Positions 46,852 through 57,394 of a stretch of DNA of 64,000 nt are shown here, piece by piece. Below the pieces are notes generated by a model that was given only the letters and a program-made list of their open reading frames with translations, searched no databases and was not told the DNA's origin. This DNA comes from Chondrosia reniformis (Eukaryota > Porifera > Demospongiae > Chondrillida > Chondrillidae). The stretch is taken from positions 5,983,401 to 6,047,400 of the forward strand of contig OX359198.1 in the NCBI GenBank assembly GCA_947172415.1, in the 5' to 3' direction. Within the stretch, counting starts at the first letter, position 1, and each line of letters begins with the position of its first letter. The position numbers were made by a program, and so were the translations under genes.

Positions 46852-49800
46852 ATGCAACAAAATGGCCGATTGGATACCATAGAAACCGCTGAGAAAATGG
46901 ACGCTGGAGAAGAGGTAGGTATTTATATACATAATGTTGAAGCGAGGCGCTACGCCTACGATATGTTGTTCTCCTACTCATTAGACGGGAGAGGTACAGT
47001 TAATAGTCTTTCCACCAGACGGAACCATCTATTTCGCTGCCTATCATGGTGACTTGGAAGCTTTGAACAATTTTATCATTACCCAAGAAGTTCCTCCAAA
47101 TGCAACTGATGAATCTGGAAGAAATCCTCTTGTAAGAGAGAGGGATGATATCACTAAAGTTTCATTAAGTAAAACATTTCAAAGAGGAAGATCATTAAAC
47201 AGATTGGAAATGTTGTATTATTGAATCCATGAATGACTATGTATATATTGTCTACCGTAGATTTATTCCTGTATGGAAGATCAAGAAAGATGCGCAGATC
47301 TACTTATTGAAGCTGGAAGCGATGTAAGTTTCAGATATATGTATGATACATTTTTGTATATAGAACTCGTAAGCTATCCAAGTATTGAAAGAAGTAGCAT
47401 TTTTGTGATGTTTAACAGAATCTTGTTAGCTTGTTTATTGCTAACTTTTTAAAAACTGTACACGTATACATATATATATATATACCTCCTCCTCCTCTGT
47501 ACACCTTGTCCATGGTTGGACGTTGGGCAAGATCCTGATATCAACATCAGATGGGGTCGTTGAGTTGGCTGGCAGATGTAGCTGGTGGATGGTAGATCGC
47601 CACTGGTTCCTGTCCTTCACTAGCTCTCTCCAGTTGGTGATCTTGATATGGTGATCACCAAGATCACCATATATATATACATGTATACGTACACGCACTG
47701 CTACAATTATATGCTTACATAATTATATGTTACATACAGGTCTATCTTTATGATTCGTTGGGCATGTGTGCCATACACTGGGCTTCTCAATGCGGCTCTG
47801 TAAAGTGCCTCAGGCTCCTCATTCAAAAGGGAGTCAACCCTACTATGAAGGATCTCAGTGGAAGGTAGGGTAATGCCCTTTAGCATTGGGAAACAGTGCT
47901 CTAAAGTTACACTCATCTTAAAGGATGAGTGCCCTTCATATAAAACAGTGTTTATCATTGGAGCTCATACAAAGATTCACTGAGTAAATGTGGTTTTCCC
48001 AAAAGCAACTGTATGACCCAGTGAATGGATATAGAAAGTGGTAGAGCATTTAATTCCTTGTTATATTGATTAGTTACATTTACAAGAATTATGTATCTAT
48101 AATTTCTCTGAACTTTCAGAATATTTAGTTAGTGTAATATCATCCTAATTTTACTATGTTGATGTTGTTAGTGGGCACTCTGTATTATGGTACCACTTCT
48201 TCAATCTATATATATGGAGTCTCCTAATGTTATGTAGAGCTACGTATTTGTGTCTATTCTAACTGAATGCAATATTTTATGTTTTTACTTGGTACTGGAT
48301 TCCAAGATGCTTTTTCATCAGATTTTAGATGTTTCCAATTTCACTGTGAGACCTTAATTAACTATTCATACAAATAGCCAGTCTATTATGGTATGTAGAC
48401 CCTCTTCATCCGAAGTGTTCGCTATCGATCTTAGGACCCCTTTGATGCTTGCGTCGACTGCTAAAGGGACCCAATGCGTGTCTCTTCTGTTAAAATCTCT
48501 AAACAAAGCTCAACTCAATGATACAGATAACGAAGGCATGACTGCTCTTCACTGGAGTGCATACAATAACACCACAGACTGTCTCAAAGCAATTGTCAAG
48601 GCTGTAAGTCGACTCACATCATCTCGTCAACTCACGTCATCTTGTTAACTCATGTCATCTCGTTAACTCACATCATCTCGTTAACTCACGTCATCTTGTT
48701 AACTCATGTCATCTCGTTAACTCACATCATCTCGTTAACTCACATCATCTCGTTAACTCACGTCATCTTGTTAACTCATGTCATCTCATTAACTCACGTC
48801 ATCTCGTTAACTCCCAAAGAGTATAAAACACCCTGAACTCAGTGCCTCTTATATATAAGTACGTATATGTACCTACATATATGTTTGGGATTCAAAATTG
48901 GTTTTGAACATCTTAATGGCCATTAGAGCCAGACAATATATAAGGAGGCCATTGTACAGGTCTGTGCTATTACCTACCTACGTATGTTGACCTACTCTTA
49001 GGGTGCTGACATTGTAGTGTGTGACAAGGGAGGAAAAACTGTTCTCCACTGGACAGCCAACAATGCCAGTACAACAACTGCTAAAGCAATATTGGTGAGA
49101 AGGCACACAGCTCAATGTAGGACAAAAAGTGGCTTTGGAACAATGCATCAGTGCAGGAAGCATTTCATTGGATTGATTAAATAACCATCTACATATTATG
49201 CCTATTCTTTTGCTCCACTGGGCCAGACAGCTGTTTCTGGGAATTCCACCCTTCATCAGTGACCCTGGGAATCTTTGTCTTTTTCTTGATTTTTGTGAAT
49301 CCTATTCTCATTTAAATGATTTCTGTCTCTCTGACTAGGAATCAGCTCCCAGCATTGTCAACCTTCAGGATACGGAAGGTCGCACAGCCATTCATCATGC
49401 TGTTGCCTCTAACAACCAACCAGTGATTGCCGTCATTGTAAGTTAGCTTCTCATATACCAGACAATCTCCTTTGGCATTATATTAAAATTTAGCTTATGT
49501 TAAATGTATGCAATTCTACTTAAATTACATAATGTACTTCACGTAACATGGTGTTACGCACTCCTGTCAAGGCTAAGAAGTAGAAATAGTAGTTTGATCA
49601 GCACTAAGTTGCTGTGTTTACTACCTGTACAGGTGTCCACGCCAGGGGTATACTGCAATGTGTCGGCTGTGGATTTCTCATTCCGCACGCCTCTTCACTG
49701 GGCTGCCGTGCTGGGGTTTGACAGCATTGTGCAGTATCTACTTGAGGTCGGTGCCAATCCTACAGCCGCTGATGGAGAAGGAGCTCTGCCACTCCACTAT

Positions 49801-52800
49801 GCTGTGAGTCCATTTCAGTGATAAGCAACTGCAACTAATGTGTTTATATTTACGTATTGCCTCAGGCCCAAAGGAATAATATTGACTCTGTGAGGATGTT
49901 GATGCAGGTGTGTGATGTCAATACAATCAACAATGAGGGCCACACACCCCTGATGTTGGCTGGCATGCAGGGACACCATGAGGTTGCTAGGAGACTGCTT
50001 GAGAACAGGGCCGATCCACTGATCTACGACAAATCAGGATCCACTGTCCTTCACATAGCAGCAGCCTGTGGATATGTTGATTGCATGCATGCTATCCTGC
50101 AGGTGTGTAGTATGCATTTGGTAGTATAAGTATTAGTATGAATAATCAAAGTGATAATCAAACCACAAGTAATTATAATCAGTCTCAAAAATCATGAAGA
50201 GGGAAAAACATGAAAGAAGCAATTGCTGGGAATGGAACCCAGGACGGCTGGTTTTGACCACCAGTTGCTCTGCCACTGAGCTACAATTGCCACAGCAATG
50301 CCTCCCTCGTGTTTGTATTTCAGATAGAGTTACTTCCTCTACGAATGTTTGTATTTCAGATAGAGTTACTTCCTCTACGAATGTTTGTATTTCAGATAGA
50401 GTTACTTCCTCTACGAATGTTTGTATTTCAGATAGAGTTACTTCCTCTACGAATGTTTGTATTTCAGATAGAGTTACTTCCTCTACGAATGTTTGTATTT
50501 CAGATAGAATTACTTCCTCTACGAATGTTTGTATTTCAGATAGAATTACTTCCTCTACGAATGTTTGTATTTCAGATAGAATTACTTCCTCTACGAATGT
50601 TTGTATTTCAGATAGAATTACTTCCTCTACGAATGTTTGTATTTCAGATAGAATTACTTCCTCTACGAATGTTTGTATTTCAGATAGAATTACTTCCTCT
50701 ACGAATGTTTGTATTTCAGATAGAATTACTTCCTCTACGAATGTTTGTATTTCAGATAGAATTACTTCCTCTACGAATGTTTGTATTTCAGATAGAGTTA
50801 CTTCCTCTATGAATGTTTGTATTTCAGATAGATAGTACAGCTAACATTCTGATTGGCTAGATCCAGTCCATTTCCTGGGGGAGGGGCTCACTAAGCTATG
50901 TCTTGTTTGGATTTCCCAATAGCACTCTACAAGTGTGAATGTGCTCAATGCTGACCAGCACAGTCCGATATTTGCAGCCTGCCAACAAGGCCACATTGAT
51001 ATTGTGATGGCTCTGATGCAAGAAGGAGCTGCCATTGACATTGCTGACAGTGAAAAGAGAACTCCTCTACACTGGTAATAGAACTCAGTACACTGTGTGT
51101 ATGTAACTGGTACATCTTGTATCCTGATAGCTATCTGCAATGAAAATCGAGCTAGATTGAACGTTTCAACCCGTAGGTCTTCATCACCAATAAAGACCTA
51201 CGGGTCGAAACGTTCAATCTAGCTCGATTTTCGTTGCAGATAGCTCCAATATACTTTATCATAATGAACACAACTAAAATTACTCCCTATCACTTCATCT
51301 TGTATCCTGTACATCATGTGCATATGTATGTATGCAAGACAGTATCCTTTGACTTCTTACTGTTTTATGTAAGTATATTGTATTTGATGATATGCACATG
51401 ATAACCACGTGATAATCTTGTCATGTGTGTTGAAAGGGCTGCGTCTGGAGGTCACAGCTATATCTGCAGCATGCTTGTTCAAAATGGCTGCCCTGTGGAC
51501 TGCGAAGATGAGAACAACCGTACACCCTTGCACTGTGCTGCCTACTCAGGCTATGCAGAGTGCATTGAAATTCTCCTGCAGCTGGGTAGTGATGGCAACA
51601 AGCTGGACAAGGAAGGCGTGTCTGCCCTTCACTGGGCGTGTACTGCTGGCAGTTATGAGGCTGTTCACATACTGGTGCAGGCAGGCGTGTTCCTCAACCC
51701 AATGGAGGTGGCTGGAGACCGTCTTACCCCACTTGACTATGCCATCATATCCGGTCACCAGTCCATAGCACAGTTCCTCATAGACCAGGGCGCTCTCTCA
51801 ATATCTGGAATACAAGAGCTGGCAGCCACTAGCATTCAGGTGAGATTGTCCAATTGAGGAACTCCAATTAAACTTTAATTGAGACAATATACTGTTAAAT
51901 TACATTATTATCAAATTGACGTCTTCTCTTATGTGTTGTAATTTTATCACTGGGCTCCCTGAGAAGTAGCAATCTGGCTAAGTGGAGTGTACCAATATAA
52001 TAATGTAGTATGATAATTACAGGTTCAACTTTGAGTATAAATCAATAAATAGTTATGGCAGTTGCATTAGTATTATAATGTAATGTTTTGTTATATTTCT
52101 TTCCAACAGAGATTATTTAGAGGGTACCTTGGCCGTAAAATGGCTGCAAAATTAAGGGCCGAAAAGTCAGGATTGGAAGAGGATAGGACAAGTGTTGGTC
52201 TTTCAAAAGCTGAAACAGAAGGGTCTCTGGGAGAGTTAGAAGCTGTCCTTAAAGTTGATCGTAGCAAAGAAGTAAAGGCTAGACTGGACAGTACCAGTCA
52301 TGAAGTGTCAGGAATCTCTGGTAAACACGTAGCCCTGGGACAGTTCAAGGTATGTACAATACTGTCCGATCCTGAATGTGTTTACCTCTGTCCCATCTTT
52401 AAGGTGGGAGACATGGGAAAAGATGAAGCTGCTCGTAAAGAGAAGAGTCGTATGTTGGCCTATAGGGAGAAGCAGAAAGCAGCATTGATTATTCAGCTTG
52501 CTTGGCGCAAGTATGTACAGAGAAAGAGGAAGGAGGAGGCAATGAAAAAGAGGGTTCAGCAAGTTGCCTTCCAAGTTGGCAGTGAAGACTGGAGGCGAGA
52601 GCTTGCTGCACTAGTCATCCAATTGGCCTGGAGGCAGTACCTGCGAAGGAAGCTCCTTACTGAGAGAATCCAACGGCAAAAGATTTTACATGAGTGGAGC
52701 CCAGCAGTGTTGGCGGCAAGACAGAGGGCCCTTATGGAAAGAATATACAGTAAGCCGGCAGTGTCCTCAATTATATGTTAATGTATGGGGCGGGGTGAAT

Positions 52801-53404
52801 TTGCACTGTAAATGAGTGATCAGTGTTAATCTGTATCTAGATAAGTGGGTGGAGTGAATAGGGTCTAATGTATGTATTTAGCTGTTGTGTACAACTTAGT
52901 GCCTTGACTAATGTAATATATGCTTACAATACACCTGTATCTGTACACTTGAGCAGTGCACTATTGTGTTCATATCTTTTTGTATATACGTAGGTCAGGA
53001 ATGCAAGGTATCGCAATACTTTCCATCCAAACCAAAGCCCATGGTCCGACCAGCCTATATGAAATATCTACCTTCTCCTGCTGGTCAGTATTGTGCAATC
53101 ATTCTCAAATACATGTCTTTATATGCTAAAAGCTGTATTCTCTCATTCATAGTTCAATCCTTTCTTAATCCATAATTGTCTTCTGTTTCCATCTGTATTG
53201 AGCATAAACAGCATAAACACAAGCTTGAGAATCATTGCCTTTTGTGTAACTTGTATTTCCAAAGTTGTATAACTTTATTTGTATACATACTTTTGAGAGA
53301 TGAACATACTTGTCGAGCCTTGTGGAGGTTATCTAACTCTCTATGTTGCAGCTCTGTCATTCAATTTTGCCATCACACAATACCAGCCCAACCTGTACTC
53401 TTGA
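46852..53404 (+). CDS. INVS: Inversin (ankyrin-repeat and IQ-motif ciliary protein)
   Basis: Exons: 46852-46914, 46994-47131, 47261-47323, 47740-47864, 48378-48603 (start uncertain; 48399 also fits), 49002-49094, 49339-49437, 49633-49803, 49866-50102, 50923-51074, 51437-51839, 52110-52349, 52404-52749, 52994-53083, 53352-53404; about 832 residues. Residues about 30-580 are a long ankyrin array (TALHWSAYNN, RTPLHWAA, NRTPLHCAAY, SALHWACTAG). The ending TPLDYAI...GALSISGIQELAA followed by an IQ motif split by an intron (SIQ / RLFRGYLGRK) is the inversin signature. Two more IQ motifs lie near residues 697 and 738 (IIQLAWRKYVQRK, VIQLAWRQYLRRK) and should bind calmodulin. Inversin marks the proximal cilium and modulates Wnt/planar polarity signalling. 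The protein is somewhat shorter than the vertebrate form. A 54-base intron (52350-52403) is a multiple of three, so retention would keep the frame. It starts 256 bases from the satellite border. Confidence 0.9.
47480..47690 (-). pseudogene. LINE-like reverse-transcriptase C-terminal remnant in INVS intron 3
   Basis: The minus-strand frame reads ITNWRELVKDRNQWRSTIHQ. A Trp-(Arg)-x-Leu-x-x-Asp-Arg-x-x-Trp-Arg pattern is typical of the extreme C-terminus of many non-LTR retrotransposon ORF2 proteins. Only this tail is present, with TATA-rich sequence next to it, so it would be a 5'-truncated fragment. A dyad ATATGGTGATC / GATCACCATAT lies at 47646-47672. Assignment is by motif only. Confidence 0.4.
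48613..48813. repeat. 18-bp minisatellite in INVS intron 5
   Basis: About 11 copies of an 18-bp unit, CATCTCGTTAACTCACGT with CTT/CTC and CGT/TGT/CAT variants, beginning just after the exon ending 48603. The translated Ser/Leu/Thr repeat frame across it is not a gene. Confidence 0.92.
49185..49312 (+). repeat. Dispersed intronic repeat, copy 4 (3' part)
   Basis: In INVS intron 49095-49338. It holds the second half of the family: GCTCCACTGGGCCAGACAGC, GGGAATTCCACCCTTCATCA and TCTTTGTCTTTTTCTTGA. Confidence 0.75.
50219..50290 (-). tRNA. tRNA-like sequence, probably pseudo-tRNA or SINE head
   Basis: Read on the minus strand, 72 bases fold as a cloverleaf. The acceptor pair is GCAATTG/CAATTGC, the D arm GCTC-AGTGGCA-GAGC, the anticodon stem CTGGT/ACCAG with loop GGTCAAA, the variable loop 5 bases and the T arm CTGGG-TTCCATT-CCCAG. 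A- and B-box-like sequences are present (TAGCTCAGTGGC, GGTTCCATTCC). Departures from a functional tRNA are two bases instead of one between the D and anticodon stems, G instead of T before the anticodon, C at position 57, and a nominal UCA (stop-reading) anticodon. It lies in the INVS intron 50103-50922, antisense to the gene. Confidence 0.45.
50311..50833. repeat. 36-bp minisatellite containing repeated 3' splice-site-like motifs
   Basis: About 15 copies of a 36-bp unit made of TTTGTATTTCAGATAGA, TTACTTCCTCTACGAAT and a linking G. The first copies have GAGTTAC, the middle ones GAATTAC. Each unit contains TTTGTATTTCAG, a good match to an intron acceptor, and is an exact multiple of three without stops in two frames. 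It ends about 90 bases before the true INVS exon at 50923. Confidence 0.93.
51129..51245. repeat. Near-perfect 53-bp inverted repeat carrying the hammerhead-like motif twice
   Basis: In INVS intron 51075-51436. Left arm 51129-51181 and right arm 51193-51245 match with only two mismatches around an 11-base loop. Both arms contain the block ACCTACGGGT(C/T)GAAACGT (left arm in reverse), also found at 3917-3943. The tail CCCTATCACTTCAT near 51289 is shared with that locus. The transcript would form a long hairpin. Confidence 0.85.
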
Positions 53405-53686
53405 TGAAGTACAGCTTTGGAATTGTGAGTTATGGACTATCAGCAATTGTACATGTGAACAAAACTACCATCACACACTGCTTTAATCAAAGACACCACT
53501 AGCATGGTGTTGACCTTTCTTATAGTCTAACATGCATGCTGTTTGTATAGATATATATGCATAGCCACATTAGTGTTTTCTTTTATACAGTAAAAACTCT
53601 CAATTTACATGCCTGCATAATATTTATTTTATCATAGTACGTATTTATTGTGTACCATTGAATTGAGCAGTGTCCTTATGTCAAAT
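53405..53686. other. Convergent 3' spacer between INVS and the coiled-coil gene
   Basis: 282 AT-rich bases holding both 3' UTRs. A reverse-strand AATAAA is visible at 53644-53649. I see no plus-strand AATAAA here for INVS. Confidence 0.5.
53644..53649 (-). terminator. Poly(A) signal of the coiled-coil gene
   Basis: TTTATT on the plus strand reads AATAAA on the minus strand, 38 bases beyond the TGA stop at 53687-53689. A second candidate lies near 53623. Use is inferred from position. Confidence 0.4.
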
Positions 53687-56600
53687 TCAATATAATGATC
53701 TGTTCATTCTGTATTTCAAAGTCAATTTGTGATAGAGTTCTCTGCTTTCTATCTCCTTCTTCAGTTTAACTTTGTTTAGCTGCTGACGATGCAGAAACAC
53801 GCTCTGTCTACAAGAAAAAGAAATATTTGTCCTTTGCTTCTCTGTAAAAACTACAACATTAATTAAGTACTGTTTCAGCATCACATACACCTTTTCTACA
53901 CTTTTTCATGCATACGTACATACTGACTTGAGTATTTAAATTTTGGGTCCTAGTTATAAATGTTATCATTATGTACAATTTGTATTGAAAAATAAGAGAC
54001 TCTGGTTAAATTTGGTTCCACCCATTAGCTCATCGGACTCCTCAGGAAACATGATTGCGTGGGGTAAAATCAAGAGTCAAATGATGATGATAATTCCAAT
54101 TGTAATTATTTAATGTGCACCTACGTACCTCATTTGAGTATTTTCATGTAGTAAGTTGTTAATGACTGTGCGATGCTGGTCTTCAACATCTTGAGCTTGT
54201 ACATCCAACTGCAGTCTATATGATTTGATCTTTTCATCCTGTGAAATAAACAGATGAAAGGAGAATGGTACATACTGGGTATGTGCTCTGAAGGTCAAGA
54301 AAATGGAAATGAGAATTGACCACTTGTATTTTGATTTTTGGTCTCAGTTTAATTTGATATATAAATATATGGACATTTACTTGAAGCTTCTAAGATACTT
54401 GTAGGTAATACTGTTAAGCTTACTGCCAGAATGAGTTCTTCTTGTGTCTTTCTCAACTCAGCCACTTTGTCAGCCATTTTTTCTTTCATCTTTGAATTCT
54501 CTGCCTGCAAAGTCTGTATGTGCATATGTATATGTAGTTAGTGTTCATGTATATGCATGTTGGTGCCAAATTTCTGTATATAATATAAGACATAGAGTTG
54601 CATACTTTGAGATTTTTCAGTGACCTCATGAGCTCATCATTCAAGGAACTAGCTTTAGCAAATCTTTCCTTAATGGTTGAGACATATGTTTCATTTGTCT
54701 GTCTCTCTTCCAAGAGTGCCTGTTGGTGTCTTGAAGTGAGATCACTGGTAATAAGTTCAATCTTGATCTTCAAATCTTCCTCAAACTTGGCAACCAGTCT
54801 ATTATTTAACTGTTTCAGCTTTTCCTCTGCCTCTTCCTTGGAAATAGCAAAAAGAAACAGACACGTACATGTAGTATGGGAAAACCCTATCCTTAATATA
54901 CAATCAAACTGTTATGTATTTTATCTTGTTGACAAGTAATTTAGGGATTGAATTTAGAAATATACGTATATATAAACTTTACAACTATCGCATAATAGCT
55001 GTGTAAGTCCACATATATATGTAATGCATGCTTCTAGTTGGGTATCTATAAAAAGAATACTAAGGCCAAATCTATCAGTTGCTTATGAAGACTCTCAAGT
55101 ATAGGGATGGTTTAACCAAATTTTAGATGCTCAAAAAGTTCAAAAGATATGTATACCTCAAGTTCAAGTGACTAGCTTATGTTTACATATGTAATACATT
55201 TGAAAGTTCGTATGCCTCAAGTTCAAGTGACTTATGTACGTATACGTGTGTAATACATTTGATTTACATGTAACGTCTCCTGCTGGTTCTGGAGCTCTGT
55301 TTTATGTTTGTGTCTCATTTCCCTAATGGAAGAATTTAGCTGATGGACCTCATTTCTCAGTGTTGTAATGGTATCACTATGTTCCAACTGAATCTTAGCT
55401 ACCTGAATAAGACAAATGGAATATTTGACATACATACTTACGTATCAGTATGTATATACAATTATTTGCATTGGACAAAATATAGTAGGTATATGGTATA
55501 TGTACGTATAGGAACAGAATCTGTCCTGTAATTCCGATACCTCATCTGCATGTTCGGACTTCATTCTGTCTATCAGCATGCCATGTGTTGTCTCCAACAC
55601 CCTATACATATGAAATATATATGGCATACATACGTACGTATATCACTAGACATATGTACATATATGTTGTCTAGACTGTAGTGGTAGTATAGATTATTGT
55701 GGAATAGTCCTCGGTAATTGTACTTTATTTCGATTTTCTGATTTTCTTTTAATTCTTTCATTTCCATCTGATTCTTCTCTTTTACCTTTATACGTACATG
55801 AGAAGATGAAAGAAAACGTATATGCAACATACGTACGTATGTCTTGGACTTGTATCTATATACGTATACCGCTTGTATGGTTGTCTTGTATTCTTGTTTC
55901 AGAGTTTCAAGTTTCTTTTTTGTCCATAGCAGTTCCTTCTCCAACTTTTCAATCTCTTTTGCTGGAGGAGGTGTGTCCACTTTGGGGAGAGGGGCCTGCT
56001 CCACCTTTTCAGGTTGTTTGGCAGGAGGAGGAGGAGGAGGACTAGATTGCCACTTGACATAAGTCGGTCTGTGTGTACAGGTTTTGGTGCCAGCAAAGAA
56101 GACATCCGGATTCAAGGTAATGGCATATCTAGTCTTCTTGCCTTGACCTATACTGTATCCTTTTGCTGGTATACTAACACTCAGCTGCCCCCTTTGTGAA
56201 AAGATATATACGTACAAATTGTGTAAGCATTTTTTATATGCATATGTATTTGTAGATACATGTTTTGGAGTTAACAATCTATGGAAATGTAGATGAAGAT
56301 ATTTGTGGTTGTATAATCAATTTTCTCACTCCACAATGGCTCAGATGGTAAATACAATTGAGGTTTACAAAGGTGACTGGTGCAATACCCTATTACATAG
56401 GTATTTAGCCACTTTGTTTGGCTTGGTAATTAAATGATATCAAATTCTCACTTGTAAATTAGAAGCCCCTACTATGGTAAGCAGTTGTTACAAAATTACT
56501 ATATATTCCAAATGAATGCCTGACATTAATAAAACACTAAATTATATTTTCATTGAAGTAAATTGATATATATGAATCAGGGATCTTGTAGATGGTTCAT

Positions 56601-56776
56601 ATTTGTTATAAAATGTAGGGGCATACTTGTATATAAATTTCAAAATTAATGAAATGTTACCTTCTAACATTATAAGTTTGTTGTACAGTGAGCTTTGGTC
56701 TTCTAATGACAGGATCCTCCTCATCTTTGGAAGTGTAAAACTGTAGCTGAGGTGCACTCACACTTGGAAGAGACAT
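53687..56776 (-). CDS. Uncharacterised coiled-coil protein with conserved-looking N-terminal domain
   Basis: Nine exons from high to low: 56661-56776, 55870-56191, 55724-55785, 55541-55601, 55268-55402, 54606-54836, 54424-54504, 54129-54238, 53687-53807; 412 residues, all phases consistent. Residues 1-90 are not coiled: PQLQFYTSKDEEDPVIRRPK, then GQLSVSIPAKGYSIG and NPDVFFAGTKTC. A proline run (SPPPPPPAK) and Lys/Glu linker follow. From about residue 120 to the end it is almost continuous charged heptad sequence (KELLWTKKKLETLKQEYK, VHQLNSSIREMRHKHKTELQ, RQQLNKVKLKKEIESREL). It is likely a cytoskeletal or axonemal scaffold, judging from its architecture alone; I cannot name the family. The third exon has a weak acceptor (ATAAAG) and is the least certain. 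It converges with INVS. Confidence 0.7.
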
Positions 56777-57063
56777 AACTGCAAGGCTGAAGTTGGGCCA
56801 CTCCTTATAGAAAAGGACTAGGCATTCAAACTAAAAGACTAACAGTTCTTTATTAGTTGATAAAAAAAACCTTTCTATTTCTTACCAGAGAAAAGAATTT
56901 AGTGCTGCTACATGTTACCATGGCAATGCTGATTAACTTTACATACTTGTAAATTGAGCTTATTAGCACATATAATTAATGTACATCTTTGATCAGATGA
57001 AGATAAACTGGGAATGTACCCATATACTATTATATATCTTGTAAACTTGAAGTACAGTATTAC

Positions 57064-57228
57064 ATGAAAAATCTAATATATACCATTTTCCTACATGCTA
57101 TGCCTATTCTGTAAAAAAGCCTATAGGGTAAATAAACCTAAAGATAGCTTTGGATGAAGCTACAGGAGTCTTTTCTTTCTTCTTCTTCTCCCCTGGGTCA
57201 GACAGCTATTTCTTGGCTACCCTCTGAT
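57064..57228 (+). repeat. Dispersed intronic repeat, copy 5
   Basis: In the 618-base spacer between the coiled-coil gene start and the EIF1 stop. It has CATTTTCCTACATGCTATGC, AGCCTATAGGG and the TTCTTCTTCTCCCCTGGGTC block, but lacks the 3' third. The rest of the spacer shows no gene. Confidence 0.75.
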
Positions 57229-57349
57229 AGGCTAGTAGGAATTATGAAAAATACCTATTTTATTCCTTAACTATTGGGTTGGTAGTGTATCATTTATATA
57301 TGGATAAATTTTGTCATTTTTAAAATTATTTTGAGTTAACAAGCGACAT

Positions 57350-57355
57350 TTTATT
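57350..57355 (-). terminator. Poly(A) signal of EIF1
   Basis: TTTATT on the plus strand reads AATAAA on the minus strand, 40 bases beyond the EIF1 stop at 57395-57397. Position fits a short 3' UTR. Confidence 0.5.
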
Positions 57356-57394
57356 GACATAGTAAATGAATAAAGCATTGCATGTAAACAGAAT

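Noticed and set aside
48642..48836. 64-codon Ser/Leu/Thr repeat frame
   Set aside because: Comes from the 18-bp minisatellite in an INVS intron.
50194..50835. A 213-codon frame of 12-residue repeats
   Set aside because: Produced by the 36-bp intronic minisatellite; upstream codons overlap the tRNA-like sequence and no unique domain is present.
53176..53502. 108-codon plus-strand frame at the end of INVS
   Set aside because: Starts inside an intron and is out of frame with the INVS exon 53352-53404, which continues the splice phase and stops at 53402.
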